This document shows, piece after piece, positions 1 through 7,830 of a DNA stretch of 64,000 bases. This DNA comes from Candidatus Amarolinea dominans. Lineage in GTDB: Bacteria; Chloroflexota; Anaerolineae; SSC4; Amarolineaceae. The position numbers were made by a program, and so were the translations under genes. The notes under the pieces are model-generated. The model searched no databases and had not been told where the DNA came from. It saw only the letters and a list, made by a program, of their open reading frames with translations. Location of the stretch: contig JADJYJ010000032.1 of the NCBI GenBank assembly GCA_016719785.1, forward strand, positions 1 to 64,000, in the 5' to 3' direction. Position 1 is the stretch's first letter. Each line of letters opens with the position of its first letter.

Positions 1-470
1 GCCGTGGGCGAGAGCCGCTACACCTTCGGCGCGACGCCGACGCAGCGGCGCTTCACCGGACAGTGCTGGACGAGGTGGCGGCGGTTGTATTTCTACAACG
101 CCAGATACTACGACCCTTATCTTAACCGGATTGGATCCAACCCGACAGCATTATACCCAATCCTGGCGATCCGCAAAATCTCAATCGCTACTCTTACTGC
201 CGGAATAATCTCTACGCTTTATCGATCCATCAGGCCACGATCCGTTGGATGGCGTGGCAAGACGAATTTGAGCAGATGCTCATCGTGCGCCGACGGCCGA
301 AGACATTTTGATTCGTCTGTTCTCGATAGCCTTCTCCTGGCGAGTGGAATTGGTCAGTCTTCTGCGACGCTGACGGTAACTACGTCCAGGGAAACCTGGA
401 GAGCGTATTCCGAGACAACCGACCTGCTAACTGGTCATGGAATGACATGCCAAGCGCGCTGAAACCCGAC
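1..470 (+). pseudogene. RHS repeat-associated core domain remnant
   Basis: The RHS core signature LYFYNARYYDPYLNR is readable around 88-132. The expected continuation (QPD, then NPGDPQNLNRYSY.RNN) follows, but in a different frame, so at least one indel separates the two halves. RHS cores end secreted or surface polymorphic-toxin proteins and are followed by a variable toxin tip. The gene runs off the left window edge, so its N-terminal repeats cannot be seen. The frame changes indicate a non-functional remnant, although a base-level assembly error cannot be excluded. Confidence 0.7.
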
Positions 471-900
471 GGTTGGTGCAAAGCTGACGAAGAGGGTATG
501 TCCACCAGAGACATTGGTAGCCTGTCTGGAGGTCAGCCAATCGCTTGGAAGCGCCAAACGCTTGGCCGGCGGTCAGCAATGCAGGGAATCCCACGAGACC
601 TGGGTTTATTTTGATCGGCAGGGGTTGCCTGCCTCGTTCATGGGCACCCCCAGATGACGATGCGAATGTGCATCATTGGGCTTGGGCGCTGACCATGGGG
701 GCGGAGTACGGCCCCGGGCGGCAGTTTGCTCAACACGGGGGAGCGAAATCACGCAATTTCATGGCGATTGGCGCAATAGCTGGTCAGATGTCAGCATCGG
801 AAAATCGCAGCTGCGCCTCGGTGTTCGATTCCGTGTCCGTGGGGTTGACGGACATCACACACGCATGGAACCTCTTGGTGCTGGATCGTTGGTTCTGATG
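471..900 (+). pseudogene. Possible polymorphic-toxin C-terminal region, decayed
   Basis: This lies directly downstream of the RHS core, where a variable toxin domain is expected. Short protein-like stretches occur in different frames, for example HHWAWALTMGAEYGP near 672-716 and FHGDWRNSWSDVSIG near 760-805. No continuous frame joins them. No toxin family was recognised; the assignment rests on position only. Confidence 0.3.
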
Positions 901-921
901 GACGCTGCCAGGAGGCTTGTT

Positions 922-1125
922 ATGCAACATATCAGTGTTGCCGGCAGACTGGGAGCAGTGAGTGTCGTGATCTTGTTGGTCACACTGGTAGCTGGATGCT
1001 ATTCATCGCCCGTTGGAGGGAGGCGAGAAAACAGGTGCCGTAGGCACGCTGCGCGCGATGCGATCCGGATTCTGAGCGAAAAGGTCTGGGTACCATCAGC
1101 CATGCCCCAATCTCGTAGGCGGTAA
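922..1125 (+). pseudogene. Lipoprotein signal peptide with truncated body
   Basis: ATG at 922 is preceded by GGAGG at 911-915. The product begins with a hydrophobic segment and the lipobox LVAGC at about residues 21-25, so the first part is a convincing type II signal peptide. After CYSSPVGG the sequence turns basic and low quality and stops after 67 residues, which suggests a frameshift soon after the lipobox. Immunity lipoproteins often follow RHS toxin tips, so this could be a broken immunity gene, but that is inferred from position alone. Confidence 0.4.
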
Positions 1126-1741
1126 AGCTGGAAACAATCACGGATCTTTCTTCTTCGGTCTCGCCAGGCGTCTGACCAAGCCGACATCGGGATTGGCAAG
1201 AGTAGGCCTTGTCAATGGCGTATTCGGTGTGGGCGATGATCTCGGTAGCTTTGAGCCATACGTCTGGCATGCCGTCTTACCGAGACTGTTTGCAGCGTGA
1301 ACACTTCGAAGATTAGGTTTGTTGGTCTCGCCCCCCACGCAGGGTGGGGGGAAGTTTGCGTTAAGCGCTTTCGGAGCAGTGCAGTTGCGGCAAGAGGCCA
1401 GGGAACCTCTGGCAGAACCAGTTTTGACTCCGCCCAGCGCCAACATCGTCGGTGATGACGTTCGCCAGTTTCTGCCGTCTACGCCGGCAGCTGCCTGAAT
1501 CACGGCTAGGTGCGGCACACGTGGGGAGGTACCGAAGGTGGCGGCGCCAGCGGTGTTGGGGACCTGAAGCAGACGGCGCAATTGCGCTTACCAGGGTCAG
1601 CCGTTCTGCGTCGAGGCAGGGGCCAACTTGCCAGGCCGCGCGAGCAGCGCCAGCGAGGTCTCCTCGGTGACAACGTCGTTGACATGGGGGGGTGGGTCGG
1701 CTGGGGCGCTGGAGTCTGATCGGGCGTTAATTCGACCCGTA
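1126..1741. other. No recognisable gene
   Basis: Several short overlapping reading frames exist on both strands, but none has a recognisable domain, a good ribosome binding site or sustained codon bias. It lies between toxin debris and a broken recombinase and is best read as decayed mobile-element DNA. Confidence 0.5.
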
Positions 1742-3055
1742 TCATGGCGGCGAAGTAGTCAGCCGCGACGGTCTGGTCGTGGACTTAGCGCGTAGACCAA
1801 AGGTGGAGTTGAGCCGACGGTGTCCCAGCAGCTTTTGGATCGAGGTGATGGGGCAGCCGGCGTTGAGCAGTTGCGCACAGGTGTGGCGCAGGCGATGGGG
1901 GTAGACTTTGATGCCAGTGCGTACGCCAGCAGCCTTGATGCGACTGCGCAGTAAGTCTTGCAGACCGGTTGGTTGCGGTAGAGAAAGACGTGGTTGGTTG
2001 GCCCCATACCGCTCCCGGCCAGATAGGCCTGGAGCGCCTGCATGGTGATATTCGGTGAGATAGACGGGCGATCCTGCTGCCCCGTCCCGGCGGACGGTGA
2101 GTTGGCGGGCAGTCAGATTGAGATCGTCGAAGGCGCAGTTCTTCGACCTCACCCAGGCGCAGCCCGCCCTGCCATGCTGAGGTGGTGAAGGCGGCGCGAC
2201 CGCCAGGGCATCGCGTGCTGATGCGATAGCTTCTGGCCTGAGCGACGCGCGTTGCTCGCAGTCAGCGCAAACGACGCACCTCATCGTCGGTCAAGAAACG
2301 GGGAGGCTATCCGGTTCCTTGAGATAGCGCAGCGCAGCAACGCCTGCGGCAACGGTGATCGTTGTCTTGCAGGAAGAGCACAAAGGCGTGCAAGGCGAGG
2401 AGGTCCCCGGTTTGATGCTTTGGCGCAACCGGCAGCCGATGGGTGATCCACATAGTCCAGGATGTATTGGCGTTTGACATCCGTTAACTGGGTCACGGCA
2501 TGGTGTTCGCACAGCCAGCGCCAGAGACGGAGGTGGCCGCTCCAGAAGCGTCGGATGTTGTCTCTTCCAGCCGAGCGGGGCGCCAGTTGGCTTGACGGAG
2601 GTGTTGATAACGCGTCAGTTCGGACACAAGCCACTGCAGAGACCGGCGGTATGTACGGGTCACCCTCCAAACGGGTGGGCCTTGCTTTCGAGTTGACCCC
2701 GGCTCATGACGAGCGAAGGGGGTCAAAACTTGGCCCAGGCGTTACGACACATGTCGTCCATTCGGCACCTCAGTTGTTTGGCTTGGATGTAGGCGAGCGC
2801 CTTGGCCCAGGTCGGTGTCCAGGTCGAGTTGGCTGTGTGGCTTAAGATTGAGGCCCAAGACGTGACCGGCCGTGGGGATGTAGAGGATTCTGATAACGGC
2901 AGACTAGCGCCGCCGCTGAGCAGCCACGCCTGATAGCGTTCCAGGAATGCAATGTTCTCAGCATTGGCGGGCGGCCGTGGGCTGGGGCGCGCGCACAGCA
3001 TGGCGGCATACGTTGATCGTGGCCGTAGTGCAGGCCTGGTCGTAGCGTGGGGCAA
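1742..3055 (-). pseudogene. Tyrosine recombinase/integrase, multiply frameshifted
   Basis: Reading right to left, three parts of a phage-integrase-family protein can be followed in different frames. The first is an N-terminal part with FLERYQAWLLSGGAS near 2960. The second is a SAM-like core-binding stretch with HLRLWRWLCEHHAV and VKRQYILDYVDH near 2460-2560. The third is a C-terminal catalytic part with HRLRHTCAQLLNAG and IQKLLGHRRL near 1800-1900, matching the H-x-x-R and LGH boxes. The tyrosine itself is not confidently placed. At least three indels separate the pieces, so no functional protein is expected. Confidence 0.65.
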
Positions 3056-3408
3056 CTAAATGATCGGGAAATGCGTTTAGGGTTCATGGACCCGAAGGCG
3101 CCGCCCTTTGAGCCTAAATTTCGGCCCGTGCCGGTTTGCGCGCAGGCGGCATTGTAGTCGGCATTGCACCGGACGATCATTGGCAGCCATGCGCCTTGGG
3201 TGGTGGCGGGCAAGAAGCGGTTCCGGGCGGGGTCTGGCGGCACGCAGCCCGGGGCAGGGCGGGGGGGTCGTTGGCGAGGTAACGCAGGCGGTGGAGGGTG
3301 AGGGGGACACCGGCTCTGTGTACGGTAGGCGAACGAACGCAGATGGATGGCCGTAGTGGAGAGACCCTGGCCTTGGTAGCTGACGAAGATGGCGTCGCAG
3401 GTGACGTG
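3056..3408. other. Unassigned DNA left of the IS21 element
   Basis: Overlapping minus-strand frames of 110-130 codons are rich in Pro/Arg and lack a recognisable domain. They may be further decayed remnants of the neighbouring recombinase module. No gene is called. Confidence 0.4.
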
Positions 3409-3457
3409 TGTTCAACGACAACTATAATTACTCATTGACGACAATTAGAACTGCCCA
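3409..3457 (+). repeat. IS21 left terminal inverted repeat
   Basis: It starts TGTTCAACGACA and contains a second internal subrepeat, GACGACAATTAGAA, at 3437-3450. It pairs with the right end at 5811-5859. Multiple CGACAAT-type subrepeats at IS21 ends are known transposase binding sites. Confidence 0.8.
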
Positions 3458-3497
3458 CTAGGAAGCAGCAGGCAGGTCAGGTAAACTTCCTCTGATC

Positions 3498-5013
3498 ATG
3501 AAGGAGAGGGAGGATAAGATGACTTGTACCGATGCTCAAGTGAGGCTAGCAATGCGTGAACGAACGAAAGGCCGTACCCAAGAACAATCGGCCGTCAAAG
3601 CGAACATTAAAAGTCGAAAAACGGTTGCTAAGTATGAGGAGCTGGAACAACTTCCCAGTGAAGTGCAGCAACCACGGGCATATCGCACGCGAGACGACCC
3701 GTTTAGTGACTATTGGCCGAAGGTAGAGCAGATGTTAGCAGCTGCTCCAGAACTGGAAGCCAAAACGCTTTTCGAGTGGTTGTGCGAACAGCAGCCAGAT
3801 AAGTATCAGGAAGGCCAGTTGCGAACCCTACAACGGCGGATAGCCGAGTGGCGGGCGATACACCTGGCCCAGATCGCTGTTTTGGCGCAGGTCCACCGAC
3901 CAGGCGAAATTCTGCAGACGGATGGCACCTGGCTAACGGAGTTAGGGGCGACAATTGCCGGTGAGTCCTTCAAGCATGTGCTGATTCACAGCGTGTTACC
4001 CTACTCCAACTGGGAATGGGGGTGGTGGCACAATCGGAATCACTATTGGCGTACCAGCGCGCCTTGCAGGTGACCCTGTTCAACTTGGGCGCGGTGCCGG
4101 TGTACCATCAGACCGACAATTCGTCGGCGGTTACCCACTCACTGAGCGCCAGCGATGAGTTGGGCCGGAGTATAATCTGGCTTACCTGGCTCTCTTGAAG
4201 CATTATGGGATGCAGCCGCGGACCATCCATGTCGGCAGCCCCGAAGAGAACGGTGACATCGAAGCGGCCAACGGTGCGCTCAAGCAGGCGTTGCGCCAGC
4301 ATCTGCTACTGCGCAGCAGCCGGATTTTGCCTCCGTGACAGATTATGAGCACTTCATCGCTCAGGTGATGACCCGGCGCAACGAACGTCGGCGGGAGCGC
4401 CTGGCCGAGGAATTAGCGGTGATGAAGCCACTGACGGTACCTCCGCTGGAATCGTATCAAGAATGCCGGGTGAGAGTCGGCCGGGGTAGCATGATCCGGG
4501 TGCAGCACAATGCCTACTCCGTACCGACCAGCCTGATTGGGCCAAATGGTCATCGTTCACATCCATGAGTGGCACCTGGAAGTCTACTTCCGGCGAAACC
4601 TGATGGCAAAGATGCCCCGCCTTGTGGGCCAAAATCAGTATCAACTGAACTATCGGCACTTAGTGGATAGCCTGCTACGCAAACCCGGCGGCTTTCGGGA
4701 TTACCGTTACCGGGAAGCCTTGTTTCCGACCGTTGTTTTCCGGCAAGCCTGGGAAATCTTGAACCAGTGGCACTCACCGCGCAAAGCCGACCTGATCTAC
4801 CTACGCATCGTGCATTGGGCGGCGCACACCCTGGAAAGTGACGTGGAAGCCGCACTGAAACGTTTGCTGGAGAGTCCAGAAACCTGGGATGACACCGACG
4901 TTGAACGCTTGATCAAGTCTCCATCACCAGCGATACCCCAGTTGGCGACATCATCAGTCAATCTGGCCCAGTACGATGCCCTACTCAGGGAGGTGAACGA
5001 TGACAGTGCTTGA
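3498..5013 (+). pseudogene. istA: IS21 transposase IstA, frameshifted
   Basis: This is a DDE transposase of the IstA type. The pieces run 3498-~4030 (N-terminal region, then first Asp in LQTDGTWL), ~4030-4190 (second Asp in HQTDNSSAV), ~4190-4330 (catalytic Glu in GSPEENGDIEAANG), ~4335-4545 and ~4540-5013 (C-terminal half). Consecutive pieces lie in different frames, so several single-base indels interrupt the gene. All three catalytic acidic residues are still encoded. The start follows GGAGAGG-like sequence. Either decay or base-level errors explain the breaks; the intact reading frames elsewhere in the window favour decay. Confidence 0.8.
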
Positions 5014-5800
5014 ACCAATTGCGCAACACTGCAAACGCCTGCGGCTGCCCAGCATCGCCGAGGCCGTACCGGAAGCCCTGAGCCTGGCCCAGCAGCAGGA
5101 CTGGTCTCTCGAGAGTTTCCTGCTCTATCTGTTAGAGCAGGAAACAGCCGGTCGCCAGCAGCGTCGGGTTGAGCGCTTGCTACGTGAGGCTCACCTACCA
5201 CCCGACAAAACCCTGGCCCGGTTTGAGCAGTCCCGGCTGCCTTTACGCTTGCGCCGCCAATTAGCTGGCCTGATCGAGGGCGGTTTCATCAAGGAGGCAG
5301 AAAACATATTGATTTTTGGGCCAACCCGGGACTGGGAAAACACATTTGGCCGCGCGTTGGCTTACGAATGGATTCACCACGATTACAGCGTCTGGTTCAC
5401 TCCGACCTATAAACTGGTCGACGGCTTACTGCGAGCCAAACGGGACTATGCACTGGAACCGGAACTGAAACGGCTCGATCGCTTTCAGGTGGTCATCCTC
5501 GATGACATCGGCTATGTTCAGCAGAGCCGGGAAGAAATGGAAGTGTTATTCACTTTTCTGGCTGAGCGTTATGAGCGCCGCAGCGTAGTGATCACCTCCA
5601 ATCTCGTGTTTTCACAGTGGGATCAAATCTTCAAAGATCCCTTGACCACGGCCGCGGCGATCGACCGCGTGGTTCATCACAGTCGGATCATCGAGTTCGG
5701 GTCCGAAATGACCAGTATGCGAGCGGAAGCAGCCGCCCGCCGCCAATCACAGGAAATGGGTCAGGCTCAGCCTGGCCAGGTTGAGGCAATTCGAAACTAA
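5000..5800 (+). CDS. istB: IS21 helper ATPase IstB, Walker A disrupted by paired indels
   Basis: This is an AAA+ ATPase that assists IstA in target selection, related to DnaC. It has 266 codons, the usual length. The N-terminal helical region and Walker B (VVILDDIGYV, about residues 165-174) are normal. In the open frame the Walker A site reads GPTRDWENTFGR, which cannot bind nucleotide. The adjacent frame at 5319-5351 reads GQPGTGKTHLA exactly. Two compensating one-base indels about 35 bp apart therefore scramble only the P-loop. As written, the protein should be inactive. Confidence 0.8.
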   Translation: MTVLEPIAQHCKRLRLPSIAEAVPEALSLAQQQDWSLESFLLYLLEQETAGRQQRRVERLLREAHLPPDKTLARFEQSRLPLRLRRQLAGLIEGGFIKEAENILIFGPTRDWENTFGRALAYEWIHHDYSVWFTPTYKLVDGLLRAKRDYALEPELKRLDRFQVVILDDIGYVQQSREEMEVLFTFLAERYERRSVVITSNLVFSQWDQIFKDPLTTAAAIDRVVHHSRIIEFGSEMTSMRAEAAARRQSQEMGQAQPGQVEAIRN

Positions 5801-5810
5801 CCATTCAAAA

Positions 5811-5859
5811 TGGGTAATTCTAATTGTCGCTGATGTGTAAATCTAATTGTCGCTTGACA
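5811..5859 (-). repeat. IS21 right terminal inverted repeat
   Basis: Read on the minus strand it starts TGTCAAGCGACAATTAG and contains a second copy, GCGACAATTAGAA. It follows the istB stop by 10 bp. Confidence 0.8.
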
Positions 5860-6491
5860 GTTACACAGCGGGGATTTGATCTGGACATGCACCGGAGACG
5901 AGGGACACAAGGCGCAGCCAGGGAAGGCGACCGAGGAGTACAAGACGGTGACAGTGGTGTTACCGCTGCTGGCGCCGGAAGAGTGGCAGGAGCGCGTGGA
6001 GCGGTGTGGTCGGGAACAGGCCGGAGCGCGTTTACAGGCACGTCATCGGCGACAGGTTGCGCGACTGGTACGGACGGCGGCCGAGCAGGGAGGGCTATTG
6101 ACCGTGGCTGAGTTGAGCGTGATTCTGGGGATCGGGATGGATCGGGTGCGCAAGGCAGTAGCAACGGAGCAAGCGGAGACGGGAAGCCGTTGCCGCTGAA
6201 GGGCTACAAGATGGATCAGGGCAGTCGGCCGACGCACAAGGGAGAGATCATTCGGCTGCACGAGCAGGGTTTGGAGGCGCCGGACGTTCGCGGGAGAGCG
6301 GGCACTCACTCAAGAGCGTTGAGCGCTATTTGAAAGACTATGAGCGGGTCTGTTTGCTGCTCAAACAGGGTTTGGCGGTGGCTACGATCAGTGTTATGAT
6401 TGGTCGTGGGCAGAGTGTGGTGCGAGAGTACGTGGCGCAGGCGCAAACGTATCATCCAGAATTGTTTACTACGACGACCGAGGGTAGTTAG
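5860..6491 (+). pseudogene. DUF1670 protein fragment, frameshifted
   Basis: Three frames join to give the C-terminal two thirds of a DUF1670-like protein: TVTVVLPLLAPEEW near 5940-5985, GLLTVAELSVILGIGMDRV near 6090-6150, then GYKMDQGSRPTHKGEIIRL near 6200-6260 and HSLKSVERYLKDYERV near 6305-6355, ending at TAG 6489-6491. The last two blocks look like paired helix-turn-helix units. The N-terminal part is missing at the right end of the IS21 element, and no matching piece was found on its left flank. Confidence 0.55.
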
Positions 6492-6556
6492 GGTATACTG
6501 ACATATGTCACAAACGTAACTCTGGCTATCGCGCGCCTGAAGTCGGGAGAATCCTG
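6492..6556 (+). promoter_or_regulatory. Presumed CRISPR leader
   Basis: This 65-bp stretch sits between the DUF1670 remnant and the first repeat. It contains a -10-like TATACT at 6493-6498 and a perfect palindrome, GACATATGTC, at 6500-6509. The leader is placed here because repeats ending ATTGAAAC are normally transcribed toward that end and because the only degenerate repeat is at the far (right) end. Confidence 0.5.
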
Positions 6557-7188
6557 GTCGCAAGACAACTAATCGCCTTCGGGCGATTGAAACGGCGGGT
6601 AGTACCCCTGAGGGACCTGTTGCTGCGGCTGCGTCGCAAGACAACTAATCGCCTTCGGGCGATTGAAACATCCGCCCAAGACGCTGTTGACGATGGACTC
6701 GCGCTCGTCGCAAGACAACTAATCGCCTTCGGGCGATTGAAACGAGCGGTCGAAATCGCCGGAGCGGCATCACGTTTCAGCGTCGCAAGACAACTAATCG
6801 CCTTCGGGCGATTGAAACGTGCGCACTTATTCTGCATGTCGTGACTTTGCGGGCGAGTCGCAAGACAACTAATCGCCTTCGGGCGATTGAAACCCTGCTT
6901 GGACATCCATAACATCGGAGCAGGTCGTTGTCGCAAGACAACTAATCGCCTTCGGGCGATTGAAACTCAGAGCTATCTTATGAATCACGGTCAGCTCATG
7001 TCTGTCGCAAGACAACTAATCGCCTTCGGGCGATTGAAACACAGATCGGAGTCGGCGAACTGGATGGGCTCTCCGGGGTCGCAAGACAACTAATCGCCTT
7101 CGGGCGATTGAAACGCTCTCCGGGGGGCGGGGGCGGTGCGGATGTCGCGGAGTCGCAAGACAACTAATCGCCTTCTGCTTTGTAAAGA
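6557..7188 (+). CRISPR. CRISPR array: 9 repeats, 8 spacers
   Basis: The 37-bp repeats start at 6557, 6633, 6707, 6782, 6857, 6930, 7004 and 7078 and are identical by eye. They start GTCGCAAGACAAC and end GGGCGATTGAAAC. A ninth copy at 7152 keeps the first 24 bp and then diverges, marking the trailer end. Spacers are 36-39 bp (39, 37, 38, 38, 36, 37, 37, 37). Each repeat holds a perfect hairpin: AATCGCC, loop TTCG, GGCGATT. The GAAAC end resembles type I or III repeats. No cas1, cas2 or effector gene lies in the window, so the array depends on a distant cas locus or is orphaned. Confidence 0.97.
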
Positions 7189-7414
7189 CTTGTCAAATTT
7201 GGATGGGTGGGATGCGCGTGGGAGCGACCGTGCGTGGGTGAGACGACGGATGGTGGGCTGGGGGATGAGTTACCAGTCGAGGGGATTCAGGCGCCGGAAA
7301 GGCGGATACGGGGTGGCAAGCGGACCTCTCGCTCTCTATGATGCCCAATCACACTGGATATGCGACGTCAAGCGTCAAGATTTCTAAGCGAGCCACAACC
7401 ACAGAGAACGCCGG
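7189..7414. other. No gene seen
   Basis: DNA between the degenerate last CRISPR repeat and repeat module A. It is GC-rich with short frames only and no recognisable domain. Confidence 0.4.
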
Positions 7415-7794
7415 TAAAGGAACGAGGCTTGGCCGTCAAGCAAAAGAACGCGACCATAAAGGTCAGGGAAGATTGGCGACGCAGCCGCCACCGGCCACCG
7501 GCATCCGCGATTCGACAAGGCGCCTGAGGTATGCCAGACTGGCGCTGTGGGCGAGGCGCACGTAAAGGCTGGGAGAGGCAGACAAACGCTGCCCTCACCG
7601 GCGACAATGACAGTGTTCCCCGCGGCGTTTGCCAGGCGGCGGGTCGCGCGAGCGGCAGCTGCGGGCGCGGGTTGAGCGCCGGCCGCGAGGTCGGATAGAT
7701 GTCGCACCAAACATAACTTGCCTGCCCACGAGGACAAGGTCGGTCGCAGGCTGTGGTCTGTGGGCCGGCCTTGTTGTATTGGTGGGGGTCATGG
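7415..7794 (+). repeat. Direct repeat module, copy A (long form)
   Basis: Positions 7415-7529 match 11901-12015 and 7683-7794 match 12016-12127, with a single difference noticed (7699-7700 region, A versus G). Copy A has 153 additional bp (7530-7682) between these halves; copy B lacks them exactly. Both copies lie in intergenic space in the same orientation, flanking the minus-strand block 7831-11733. A minus-strand open frame crosses each copy, but it lacks a recognisable domain and a good start, so no gene is called. Confidence 0.85.
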
Positions 7795-7830
7795 GTTTAG
7801 GCAGCAGTTCCAATTGTCAGGTGATTCGCG

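Larger units (their letters stand above)
3409..5859 (+). mobile_element. IS21-family insertion sequence, 2451 bp
   Basis: The element is bounded by imperfect 49-bp terminal inverted repeats that begin TGT and end ACA, with 37 of 49 positions matching by eye. Each end carries two copies of a CGACAATTAG-like subrepeat. Inside are istA (broken by frameshifts) and istB, overlapping by 14 bp as is usual for IS21. No convincing target-site duplication was found next to 3409 and 5859. The element is probably no longer autonomous because istA needs several frame changes. Confidence 0.85.

Noticed and set aside
3401..5868. Target-site duplication of the IS21 element
   Set aside because: The bases next to 3409 (GACGTG) and 5859 (GTTACAC) do not form a convincing 4-8 bp direct repeat.
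7384..7737. Minus-strand open frame crossing repeat copy A, with a shorter in-frame counterpart in copy B (11813-12070)
   Set aside because: The two frames share sequence only because the DNA is duplicated. They have no recognisable domain, unusual composition and no convincing ribosome site, so they are treated as non-coding repeats.
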